A program made the translations under genes and the position numbers. Below are positions 35,772-44,154 of a DNA stretch of 64,000 bases, piece after piece. The stretch is from Pontibacter korlensis (GTDB lineage: Bacteria; Bacteroidota; Bacteroidia; Cytophagales; Hymenobacteraceae). Within the stretch, counting starts at the first letter, position 1. Every line of letters begins with the position of its first letter. Location: contig NZ_CP009621.1 of assembly GCF_000973725.1 (NCBI RefSeq), forward strand, positions 5,263,001 through 5,327,000. Direction: 5' to 3'. The notes below the pieces were generated by a model, which worked only from the letters and a program-made list of their open reading frames with translations, had not been told where the DNA came from and ran no database searches.

Positions 35772-36500
35772 TTACTCCAGTTCTGTCAATTTCTTTATTA
35801 CCACATCAGCGCCTGCTGCTGTCAGGAGTTTCTCCTCATTTTTTCTAGCCACGCCTATTACCAAACCGAAGTTTCCTTTTTTCCCTGCTTCTACGCCCGC
35901 GACGGCATCCTCTATCACCACGGCATCAGGGGCATCCACCCCCAGCATGTTGCTGGCTTCTAGAAATATATCGGGCGCAGGCTTGCCCTTCAACTGCTTC
36001 TCCTCCGACAGCACCCCGTCCACCAGCGCATCAAACATATCGAGCAAGCCCGCAGACTCCATGATACGGCGACAGTTGCGGCTAGAGGAGATGACGGCCA
36101 GTTTCAGCCCCGCCTCCTTCCATTTCTTTAACATCTCCAGCGTGTCAGGATATACCTGCGCCCCCTCCTTATCGAGCGAATCCAGGAAAAGCTCGTTCTT
36201 CTGCATCCCCAGCCCGTACACCGTCTCTTTCCCGGGCGCATCGTCTGGTTGCCCCTCCGGCAGCACGATATGGCGCGACTCCAGGAAACTGCGGACGCCA
36301 TCGAAACGCGGCTTTCCGTCGATATATAGTTTGTAATCCTGCTCGATGCTGAGGGACTCGTACGCTTCCCCGTCCTGCTTCTCGAGAAAGGTATCGAACA
36401 TCTCTTTCCAAGCTTCGGCATGCAAACTGGCGGTTTGGGTAATTACGCCGTCCATGTCTAAGATGACTGTCCTGAAATGATGGTTGTGGATTGGAGACAT
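35772..36500 (-). CDS. pgmB: Beta-phosphoglucomutase (HAD family)
   Basis: This enzyme converts beta-glucose 1-phosphate to glucose 6-phosphate. HAD motif I is VILDMDGVITQTASLHAEAW, with nucleophile Asp15 and acid/base Asp17; the helical cap follows. Motif II is LAVISSSRNCRRIMESAG, the Lys of motif III lies in KGKPAPDIFLEASNMLGV, and motif IV is VVIEDAVAGVEAGKKG. The cap is somewhat longer than in lactococcal PgmB. At 242 residues it is otherwise normal. It is the first gene of the GH65 operon, with six bases between stop and next start. The promoter should lie just right of 36500; I could not place it. Confidence 0.9.
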   Translation of the reverse strand: MSPIHNHHFRTVILDMDGVITQTASLHAEAWKEMFDTFLEKQDGEAYESLSIEQDYKLYIDGKPRFDGVRSFLESRHIVLPEGQPDDAPGKETVYGLGMQKNELFLDSLDKEGAQVYPDTLEMLKKWKEAGLKLAVISSSRNCRRIMESAGLLDMFDALVDGVLSEEKQLKGKPAPDIFLEASNMLGVDAPDAVVIEDAVAGVEAGKKGNFGLVIGVARKNEEKLLTAAGADVVIKKLTELE

Positions 36501-37392
36501 GTTTTCATAGTTTGGTTATAGATGATTGGCTGGTGAAGGACAAAATTGGTATCCATTCACCTCAACTCCATGCCATCAACTCAAGGATTTGGAAAATTGT
36601 CATCTCGAACGCTGTGAGAAATCCATCTGAGAGTTTAAGAAAGTTTTCTCACTGCGTTCGACGAGACAGCTATAGGTTTCCAGGTATATCCTTAATCAAC
36701 AGCATTGCCACAAGAGTACGAACTGCAAGCTTGCACCAGCGATAGTATATCTATCGGCCTTTCCGCCTGTGCAGACGAAATCCTTTGCCGCCACCTGTCC
36801 GCTTTCTGCTAGGCAACGGCGCTTCACCTCCTCCCATCAGAAACTAGGCCTGGCTTTCAGTAGTAGCTGCGGCAAAGGCAGTAGCTATTACCGAAAATTT
36901 TTCCTGGTCAAACACACCCTTTGGTACGTTACAGGGGATGGTCTCAGGCTACCTGATGCTGTTCGAGAACGCTTCCCTCGCTTCAGGTCTGATGTTGAAC
37001 CCTTTCCTGCTTTGCCTTATTTCACTGCTTTTGATTTTATACGTATCCACCTTTATTTCTCTAGCTATGCTTTATATTATATGTACAGGGGAAGCCGAAA
37101 TAAAGATTTAGACTGAGAGCCAGACTATCCATTAGCTGTTATTTGTGCAACTTTATACTGATTCTGATATCAGTTGCTTTCATCTGCCATTCGTTCAGAA
37201 AACAGCTGTTGAGTAGCTTATTTAGGTTGCACAGGAAAAAGCGTCTGAAGTCCCCGTGGCTTTTGAGTGGCGATATACTGCAGATGTTCTTCGTTGAAAT
37301 AGTGGAACTGCAACAGTTTACTGCGGGATTCCTTAGGCAGTCATATTTTGTTGGTATAACCATTCCTCATATTAGCAAGGCGTCAGGTAACC
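36501..37392. other. Gene-poor region with a repeat and one short unexplained frame
   Basis: No normal gene is visible. A plus-strand frame open from about 36852 reads SVVAAAKAVAITENFSWSN and, from an ATG at 36938, MVSGYLMLFENASLASGLML. It ends in a hydrophobic helix (FLLCLISLLLILYVSTF) at the stop 37109-37111. It looks like the end of a membrane protein but I recognise no family, and no start is convincing. The palindrome at 36599-36667 is listed separately. Confidence 0.35.
36599..36667. repeat. REP-like palindrome
   Basis: GTCATCTCGAACGCTGTGAG at the left is nearly the reverse complement of CTCACTGCGTTCGACGAGAC at the right. The TTCTCACTGCGTTCGA core is a repeat type scattered between genes in many Bacteroidota genomes. 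It lies 99 bases upstream of pgmB. Confidence 0.7.
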
Positions 37393-37654
37393 TAGTGCAG
37401 AATGCCTCCTTTAAGCGGTTGGCCATTGACCTCTCCTATGCGAGAGGTTCGGTCAAAGAAGTAGCCGACGAGCTGGACATCGATCCCGGCCGGCTGAGCA
37501 AATGGCGTCAGAAAGAGAGTTCACCCGTGCGATCCACGGAAGGTCTGACAGACGAGCAAAGGAAGAGAACACTCTTGCTGCACCGGATGACCAGGCCCTG
37601 CACAAGCGCATCCGAGAGCTGGAGACCGAGCGGGATATTTTAAAATCAGTATAG
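37393..37654 (+). pseudogene. IS3-family OrfA remnant
   Basis: The translation NASFKRLAIDLSYARGSVKE, then VADELDIDPGRLSKWRQKE, is the helix-turn-helix of IS3-type OrfA. After LTDEQ the frame shifts and resumes as ALHKRIRELETERDILKSV before TAG 37652-37654, the leucine-zipper end of OrfA. The initiation region is not evident and no OrfB follows. The remnant stops exactly where the duplicated CDP-alcohol phosphatidyltransferase segment begins. Confidence 0.8.
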
Positions 37655-38222
37655 TGCCTATGAAAGATAAATTGAATGTTGCAGACTGGCTTTCTGTCAG
37701 CAGAATAATACTTATACCGTTTCTGTTGGTCTTTATTGCGATGGAGAAAAACAGCGTGGTCGGCTGGCTTGTGCTGCTGGGCTTCCTGACCGACGCGCTC
37801 GATGGATTCCTTGCAAGAAAGTTGAATAAGACCAGCAAGAGAGGAACAAAGCTCGACTCAATCGGGGACATGCTGCTCATAGCGAGTGCCCTGCTGGGGC
37901 TGTTCTGGCTATATACTGATTTTGTGGTGGAGCATGCCTGGCCAGCGCTCACGGCCATCGGCCTGTTCCTCCTACAGTTTATACTGTCCCGCATCCGCTA
38001 TGGCAAATCGAGCAGTTTCCACACATACATGGCTAAGATAACGGCTGTGGCACTCGCCCTTATGCTGGTCTCCTCTTTCTTCTTCGGTATTGTTCCCTGG
38101 CTGTACTACCTGGCCTTTATAGCCGCGATCGTGGAGGCGGTAGAGGAAATCATGCTTGTTTTCGTGCTTGAGAAACAGCGGGAGAATGTGAAAGGACTAT
38201 ACTGGGTGCTAAAAGAAGGCAA
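37653..38222 (+). repeat. 570-bp duplicated segment, copy 1
   Basis: This segment matches 55595-56164 in inverted orientation. I compared about 170 bases directly and found no difference, and the coding and antisense translations are identical over its length. The left border abuts the IS3 OrfA remnant; the right border lies two codons before the stop of the gene it contains. Confidence 0.9.
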
Positions 38223-38229
38223 AGAGTAG
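37660..38229 (+). CDS. CDP-alcohol phosphatidyltransferase, duplicated copy
   Basis: This integral membrane enzyme joins an alcohol to a CDP-activated lipid. The signature is split over LLGFLTDALDGFLARKLNKT and SKRGTKLDSIGDMLLI: D-x2-DG-x2-AR-x8-G-x3-D-x3-D, all present. About five to six membrane helices follow. The ATG at 37660 (MKDKLNVADW) is preferred over the GTG two codons earlier. It differs from the copy at 55582-56157 only at the end (KEGKE instead of KEGKDDR), because the duplicated segment ends just before the stop. It has no upstream promoter of its own beyond IS3 remnant DNA. The substrate alcohol is unknown. Confidence 0.85.
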   Translation: MKDKLNVADWLSVSRIILIPFLLVFIAMEKNSVVGWLVLLGFLTDALDGFLARKLNKTSKRGTKLDSIGDMLLIASALLGLFWLYTDFVVEHAWPALTAIGLFLLQFILSRIRYGKSSSFHTYMAKITAVALALMLVSSFFFGIVPWLYYLAFIAAIVEAVEEIMLVFVLEKQRENVKGLYWVLKEGKE

Positions 38230-38830
38230 GTTGGGAAAATAGTATCCAGTGAGACTGTTACAGTTTTGGCCTGGACGCAACAGTACGTGCCGGTGCCGCT
38301 GTGTTCTAAAGTCGGTAAGTGGGTCGCCGATTCAGCAGCAAGCTCTGGTTAGAAGACAAATGCCAGAAGTCAGGCAATTTGTCTAACAGACTCGAGACTG
38401 CCAGATGATGCTCTAATGCTATTGGCGCTTCCCTTCCTTTACCCCACTAATTTACATGCTTTGAACATGGCTAATCAGCCGTTGTCATTATAAATACACG
38501 CCAAGCCAACACCCCAAGAGTAACGATCAAGGCGGCCGTCGTTAGAGTTCCCGTTTTACCCATACCAATCAGATGATGTTTCGTTTATAGGGTAACGTTC
38601 CGTCCTTAAAATGGTTGGCTGGGCTGCCGTACCGCCAGGCGTAAGTCCCTGTTTAAAGTGAGGGGAAAAGCGCAGTTATCATCCCTTATAATCATTCGTG
38701 ATCCTGCACATGGGCCATTAACAAGTGAACGGAGTATACACGCACCAAGAAAAGGAATCCGGAACATGGAGAGCCCTAAACCGTATCCAAACGGTGTAAG
38801 CCTGCCGCAGGCAACGTTCAATTGTTTTTC
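38230..38830. other. Gene-poor region with one possible 30-residue membrane peptide
   Basis: About 600 bases hold no normal gene. On the minus strand 38471-38563 encodes MGKTGTLTTAALIVTLGVLA then WRVFIMTTAD, a single predicted membrane helix with a clean start and stop. Its reality is uncertain. I see no other structure here. Confidence 0.35.
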
Positions 38831-39351
38831 ATGGAGAGAATATTCTTTGGGGGCTGGGAGAGCGTTACCCGAACTATGATTATCGGCGTATTGGCCTATG
38901 CCAGTCTGGTTATCCAACTCCGGATCGCCGGTAAGCGGACACTCTCGCAGATGAATACTTTTGATTTTATTGTCTCCGTAGCGCTGAGATCCAGCCTGGC
39001 CTCTGCGCCTCTGACCAAGGATGGGACGGGTTGCTGGCGTTTGCGGTGCTGATCTCTCTGCAGTATGCTATTGCCTGGCTCTCGGTGAGGTTCGATAGGT
39101 TCAGCGGTTTGGCCAAGGCCACGCCTTCCCTGCTGTTCTATCAGGGGCAGTTCCTGTGGAGCGCCAGAAAGCCGAGCGTATCACCAAAGCCGAGATACTG
39201 GGTGTCTTACGAGATAAAGGGGTAAGTACGATGGAGGAGGTGGAAGCCTTTATACTGGGAAGAAAGGGAAAATGACCGTCATCCGCAAGGCCAAGGACGA
39301 GGAGCGGAATCTGTGCTGCAGGACATAAAAAAGCCTCCGCTGCCATTATAG
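38831..39351 (+). pseudogene. Frameshifted DUF421/YetF-like membrane protein
   Basis: The start MERIFFGGWESVTRTMIIGV then RIAGKRTLSQMNTFDFIVSV is the N-terminal membrane part of DUF421 proteins. The frame breaks near 39020 and resumes as LLAFAVLISLQYAIAWLSVR and FSGLAKATPSLLFYQGQFL. It breaks again into KAERITKAEILGVLRDKGVS, TMEEVEAFILGRKGKMTVI, and once more to end SVLQDIKKPPLPL. At least three frameshifts exist; the membrane anchor and the cytosolic domain are both recognisable. It is not expected to be functional. Confidence 0.85.
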
Positions 39352-39436
39352 CCCGATCAAGGTGCTTCAACGCCAGGCGCATAAAACTTAGGCAATTAGC
39401 ATATGCTGCACTTCTAACCATACTCTGAACAGCACC

Positions 39437-40012
39437 TTAATCTGTGGAGCTTTCTGACGCAGGTGCTTTTTGAGCTGATTGGTTGATATAATCGAAAAAC
39501 AGTCCAGCCGCTATGGCATACACGCCATGCTCCAAGACATCCAGGGCTATCTGCTTTGGCGACCATTTGTTGATCGGCTCTGAGGCATTTGCCGCCGGAA
39601 GCATCACCAGGGCTGTTGACCAGACGGCCCCGAAATGCGCGGCTGTCGCCGGCCACCCTGTCACTCCTGCGATGGAGAGCAGCCCTCGGGCTACCCCCCA
39701 GGAGGTACCGTACTGCCAATGCATCATTTGGGAGAAATGTTTAGTATGCTCCTCTTTCACCTGCTCATTGCTTTTGTCTGCAGGCGCTGGCTCACCGCTT
39801 TGTTCTGCTGCTTCCTCTTTGTTGCTGGGAGTGACACCTAGCACCTGCCCGGCCACTTTGCTCGGGGCTTGGCTTTGCTCTCGTTTGGTGAGCTGCATCT
39901 CTATCATCTGGGCGGCTGTAATGGCTGCCGTGCCCACCAAGCCTGCCAGTATTCCCTTGCCGATGGCATCTCCAAGAATAGCTAATGAGTCCTGCGTTTT
40001 GTCCTTTGCCAT
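39437..40012 (-). CDS. Membrane protein resembling DUF1440/YagU
   Basis: This 191-residue protein has membrane segments near the start (GKGILAGLVGTAAITAAQMI) and three later ones (GVARGLLSIAGVTGWPATAA, AALVMLPAAN-type, and LEHGVYAIAAGLFFDYI). A charged, low-complexity loop of about 45 residues sits between the first and second (KEEAAEQSGEPAPADKSNEQ). The pattern GTAAITAAQ, HWQYGTSWGVARG and HFGAVWSTALVMLP recalls the YagU/DUF1440 group of inner-membrane proteins, whose function is not established. The start is ATG 40010-40012. The nearest neighbours are a broken DUF421 gene and a divergent DUF4010 gene. Confidence 0.65.
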   Translation of the reverse strand: MAKDKTQDSLAILGDAIGKGILAGLVGTAAITAAQMIEMQLTKREQSQAPSKVAGQVLGVTPSNKEEAAEQSGEPAPADKSNEQVKEEHTKHFSQMMHWQYGTSWGVARGLLSIAGVTGWPATAAHFGAVWSTALVMLPAANASEPINKWSPKQIALDVLEHGVYAIAAGLFFDYINQSAQKAPASESSTD

Positions 40013-40241
40013 ATCGCGTGTCTAATATTCATGAATAAAAATCTATACGGCATCAACCGAGGGTAAGGTTCTGCCTTCATATTGGACCTGATGAATCCCC
40101 GGAAATCAAAATGGCAATCCTTCCACAGGCGCGTGTTTTTGGTTGGCATTTCCTGCTTTCTGCTGTTCTTTCCGGAAAAGTATCGGTTCTCGCTTGCCAA
40201 ACTCTCGTATCAGTAGATCTATTACAGGACGCACACTTGAT

Positions 40242-41528
40242 ATGGAGTTAGAGCTTTTTCAAAAATTTGGTATCTCACTCGGTCTAGGCCTGTTGGTGGG
40301 GCTGCAGCGGCAGCACCGAGGATCACAGCTGGCAGGTATTCGGACCTTTCCGCTCATCACCCTGCTGGGCTCACTCTCAGCCCTTCTGGCTACAGCCTAT
40401 GGCAGCTGGATCGTTGCAGCGGCTTTTATCGGTGTCGCCGGGATGGCGGTGGCTGGCAACCTGATGCATCCCAAATGTGAGAGCATGGATGTCGGGCAGA
40501 CGACCGAAACAACCATGCTGCTGATGTTCGCTCTCGGGGCCTATGTCATGGATGGCAACGGCAAAATAGCCGTGGCGGTGGGAGCCACGGTGGCCGTGCT
40601 GCTGCACCTGAAGGGCACCCTGCACCGCTTTGTGGACCGGATCGGCGAGAAAGAGATTCGCGCCATTATGCAGTTTGCCGTTATCTCTATGGTTGTTCTG
40701 CCCATACTGCCGGACGAGACCTTCGGGCCCTTTGATGTGCTCAACCCGCGGAACATCTGGCTCATGGTGGTGCTGATCGTGGGAATCGGCCTGCTGGGGT
40801 ACTTTGCCTATAAGGCCTTCGGGGGAAAGGCCGGCACGGTGCTGAGTGGCATCCTCGGGGGACTTATCTCCAGCACGGCCACCACCGTCAGCTACGCCCG
40901 CCGCTCCAAAGGCGGGGCAGGTAACACCATGCTGGCCGCGCTCGTTATTTTTATCGCCTCCACGGTGGCTTTGGTGAGAATAGTGGTGGAGGTTGCCCTC
41001 CTGGCCCCCGGCACAGTGCCGCAGGTGCTTCCTCCCTTTGGGGCTTTGTTCGTGCTCATGCTCGCCGTAGCAGGCGTGGCATACTTCTTCAACAGGAAGG
41101 GCAGGGACCGAATGCCGGAGCAGGGAAACCCGGCCCAGCTTAAAACGGCACTGGTTTTCGGTTTGGTCTATGCCGTCGTGACCTTGGCCACCGCAGCCGC
41201 CAAAGAGTATCTGGGCAGAGAGGGGCTTTATATTGTTGGGGTAATTTCCGGTCTGGCGGATGTGGATGCCATCACGCTCTCTACCGCCCGCCTTATGAAC
41301 ACCGGCCAGGTTGACGTAGGCAACGGCTGGCGCGTAATACTGGTGGCGACGCTCTCCAACCTGGTGTTCAAGGCTGCCTTGGCTGGGATTATCGGAAACC
41401 GCAGTCTGTTCGGGCGGGTCGCTATGCTTTTCGGGATAGTGCTGGCGGGCGGGCTGCTGGTGCTGTGGTGGTGGCCGGAGGACCTGAGGCTGTTTCAGGG
41501 GCTTATGCCTGATAAAGCAAATAAATAA
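40242..41528 (+). CDS. MgtC/SapB-type plus DUF4010 membrane protein
   Basis: This polytopic membrane protein has 428 residues. The N-terminal MgtC/SapB-like part shows GISLGLGLLVGLQRQHRGSQ and AGIRTFPLITLLGSLSALLA. The C-terminal DUF4010 part shows VVLPILPDETFGPFDVLNPR, SGILGGLISSTATTVSYARR, VISGLADVDAITLSTARLM and a final run of helices. About 12 membrane segments are expected. The start at ATG 40242 (MELELFQKFGISLG) is chosen because the extra 33 residues of the longer frame are polar and unlike the family. Relatives are sometimes linked to magnesium or virulence phenotypes, but no transport role is shown. It is intact and ends near a perfect terminator. Confidence 0.88.
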   Translation: MELELFQKFGISLGLGLLVGLQRQHRGSQLAGIRTFPLITLLGSLSALLATAYGSWIVAAAFIGVAGMAVAGNLMHPKCESMDVGQTTETTMLLMFALGAYVMDGNGKIAVAVGATVAVLLHLKGTLHRFVDRIGEKEIRAIMQFAVISMVVLPILPDETFGPFDVLNPRNIWLMVVLIVGIGLLGYFAYKAFGGKAGTVLSGILGGLISSTATTVSYARRSKGGAGNTMLAALVIFIASTVALVRIVVEVALLAPGTVPQVLPPFGALFVLMLAVAGVAYFFNRKGRDRMPEQGNPAQLKTALVFGLVYAVVTLATAAAKEYLGREGLYIVGVISGLADVDAITLSTARLMNTGQVDVGNGWRVILVATLSNLVFKAALAGIIGNRSLFGRVAMLFGIVLAGGLLVLWWWPEDLRLFQGLMPDKANK

Positions 41529-41664
41529 CGGTTTCCGTCAGTTTGCGGTTAGGAAAAGAGTAAGTTTTAATTAGGCAAGAACACTACAAAAGTATTCCTT
41601 TTACAGACTTCTCTATACTCTAAGTTTGACATTTAGTAATGTCTGATAAATCAGTTATCTGTTT

Positions 41665-41704
41665 GAAACGAGGGGTCAGCACTATCATGCTGACCCCTCG
41701 TTTC
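41665..41704. terminator. Long perfect hairpin between convergent DUF4010 gene and treZ remnant
   Basis: A 17-bp stem (GAAACGAGGGGTCAGCA with TGCTGACCCCTCGTTTC) has a 6-base loop. It ends on the first base of the treZ stop and probably serves both directions. Confidence 0.85.
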
Positions 41705-43513
41705 TATTGTATCTCCTTATATACGGAAACGCTTAAAGGAGGTAGTTGTAGTTCTTCCTCATTCTGAGCCTGCTTAGGTAGTAGATTAACTTTCTCTTTA
41801 CTGTTTTCCAAACAAGCACTTTCTTTGGAACCTAGCACTTTTTCCCACCTTGTAGCCAGGTTTGGCAAAGCATGCGTTAAGGTTTTTTCGGAAAGATTGA
41901 AGAGGCAAAAGATGTGTTGCTGTCCATCGCTGCTTTGCCGATGAAGCACAAAGCCATCCTGGCCCAGTGGGTCTACCCTGACACTAGACTTACCATAATT
42001 CTGGAGCACAGGTTCGGAGCGGCGCAGCCGGATGAGCTCCTTGTACCACTGTAGCATAATACGGTGCTTGCCTTCTGTTCTCTTATGCCATTGTAGCTTT
42101 GAGCTATGAAAAGTTTCCTCTGCCTGCGGGTCAGGTGGTTCCTCGTCCCAGTGAAAGGCTGCGAACTCCTCTTTCCTGCCTTGCTGCACGGCCTTGACCA
42201 GCTCCTTATCCGAGTGGCTGGTGAAATAGTAAAAAGGAGCGTCCTTGGCATATTCATCACCCATAAAAAGCATAGGTACATAGGGTGACAGCATAACGGC
42301 CGCAGCCCCCAGCTTAAGCCGCTCGAAACCCACCAGGGAGGACAGCCTCCGGCTCCCGACATGGTTGCCCACCTGGTCGTGGTTTTGGGTGAAGACCACA
42401 AACCTGTCGCCCGGCACACCCGCCGAGGTGGCGCCGTGTTTCCTTTTGCGGAACTCGACATACTCTCCGCTGTGCACAAAGCCATCTGTGTAGGCTTTTG
42501 CCAGCTGCTCCATCTGCCCGAAGTCCACGTAGTATTTTTGACCCTCCGGATAAAGCAGCACATACAGGCAATGATGAAAGTCGTCCAGCCACTGGGCCGT
42601 AAAGCCGTAACCGCCTACCTCCGGTGTCTTCACGACTTTGGGGCTGTTCAAGTCGCTCTCCGCTATCAAGTACAGCGGACGGCCAAGCCTTTGCTCCAGT
42701 TCCTCTTTTTTTGCCATGAGCAAGCTCCCAGAAGGAGACGGCCCCGGTGTCATAGACGGTGTGTATGGCGTCCAGCCGTAATCTGTCCAAATGATAATGC
42801 TCGAACCAGTGGAGCGGGTTGTTTGAGAAGTACTCCCGCACGCCGTCCGACCAAGCACCGTCGAAGTTCAAAGCGTAGCCCCAGGGGGTACAGTAACGGT
42901 CTGTGAAGTAGGGGCCATACTTGCCGAGATAATTTCCCTCAGGCCCAAGGTGGTTGTATACAACATCTAGAAACACTGCGATCCCACGAGCGTGACAGGC
43001 ATCCACCAGCTTCTTCAGTCCCTCAGGTCCTCCATAAGATGCCTGCACGGCATAGGGGTAGACGCCGTCATAGCCCCAGTTCCTGCTCCCTGGGAACTGA
43101 ACTGGGACACAGGCAATAGTTCGATGGCGTTAATACCTGTCTCCGCGATGTTATCCAGCAGAGGAATAACGGCCTCGAACATGCCCTCCCGCGTGAAGGT
43201 ACCCACATGAAGCTCATACAGCACGAGGTCCTTAAAAGGAAGGCCCCGCCAACTGCTGTACTGCCAGGCATAGGCGCTATGGTCCACTACCTGCGATGGC
43301 CCGTGTACATCATTTGGCTGGTAATGGGAGGCCGGATCAGGATAGCTTTTTCCCCGTCCGGCATAAAGAAGTACTTCGTTTCGGGCTGTACATCCTGAAG
43401 TTCAGCAGTAAAGTAGCCGTATTTATCTTTTTGCATCTCTACCTTTAGCTCCACTGGATGAACTAGGTGTAACACTATAGATTCTTCTCGGGGGCCCAAA
43501 CCGTAAAAATAAT
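41704..43513 (-). pseudogene. treZ: Broken maltooligosyl-trehalose trehalohydrolase
   Basis: TreZ would release trehalose from maltooligosyl-trehalose. Pieces in order are FTVWAPE, VLHLVHPVELKVEMQKDKYG and ETKYFFMPDGEKAILIRPP. After a shift come VLYELHVGTFTREGMFEAVI and GINAIELLPVSQF; after another, VFLDVVYNHLGPEGNYLGKY and LDRLRLDAIHTVYDTGAVSF (catalytic Asp). After another come LYLIAESDLNSPKVVKTPEV (catalytic Glu), VFTQNHDQVGNHVGSRRLSS and the C-terminal beta domain to KEIQ. Every catalytic residue survives, but in four frames. The N-terminus before TVWAPE is missing, cut off at the junction with the SPW gene. No TreY partner is in the window. Confidence 0.9.
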
Positions 43514-43894
43514 TTCAACCCGTTTCCACGGGATCTTAGACTATGCGGTGGGGCTGCTGCTGTTGAGCTCGCCCTGGCTGCTGGGCTTCAGTGAAGTAGA
43601 GGCGGCCATTGGGGCAGCCGTGGTCGCAGGTGCCGTGGTGCTGATGCAAGCAGTCGTGACGGACTTTGAAGCCGATATCATCAAGAAGATGCCGGTGGGC
43701 ACGCACCTGTTGATGGACCTTGTTCTTGGTATCGCGCTGGCGGTATCACCGTGGCTATTCGGCTTTGCTGGAGAAGCATACCTGCCGCATCTGATCCTCG
43801 CGGCCTGTACTTGGTCCTGGCTTCGCTTACGACCCGGTGCGTGCCCAGCTTCTCTTACCCGACAGCACATCCCCAAAACGGTAACGTGAGCTAA
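43503..43894 (+). pseudogene. SPW-repeat membrane protein, start lost and 3' frameshift
   Basis: The frame reads VKIISTRFHGILDYAVGLLL, SSPWLLGFSEVEAAIGAAVV, MDLVLGIALAVSPWLFGFAG: two SPW repeats, each a membrane helix ending SPWLxGF. The first codon is GTA where ATG is expected, so the natural start is lost. After HLILA a one-base shift moves the rest (LYLVLASLTTRCVPSFSYPT) to another frame, ending TAA 43892-43894. An internal ATG could give a shorter product. Head-to-head with treZ with no space between, both 5' ends seem to have been removed by one deletion. The function of SPW proteins is unknown. Confidence 0.75.
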
Positions 43895-43936
43895 ACTTGT
43901 TACAAGCTGGCAGGGCAGTGGGAATCCTATAAAAAC

Positions 43937-43976
43937 CAGAGTGCCCCTTGCTTTATTGGGAACAAGGGGCGCTCTG
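43937..43976 (+). terminator. Hairpin after the SPW gene
   Basis: The arms CAGAGTGCCCCTTG and CAAGGGGCGCTCTG pair with one wobble or mismatch around a 12-base loop. No T-run of note follows. Confidence 0.65.
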
Positions 43977-44112
43977 AATTGGCTGTCGGCTAAATAAGGC
44001 AGGTAGCGCCGGATACAGGAGCCGGTGCGTAGTCTTCAAATCTCTTAGGTAATAAGAACTTACAGCGGCCCATGCTGGCAGCTATTACGGAAATCCTTAA
44101 CACACGTATTTA

Positions 44113-44154
44113 AATCTAATATATGGGCGAGTTTGAATCTAATATATGGGCGAG
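44113..44154 (+). repeat. 19-nt direct repeat at the TreS-like start codon
   Basis: AATCTAATATATGGGCGAG at 44113-44131 recurs at 44136-44154. The second copy contains the ATG of the TreS-like gene. The first supplies an extra in-frame-looking ATG GGC GAG upstream, which reads out of frame with the gene. Confidence 0.85.
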
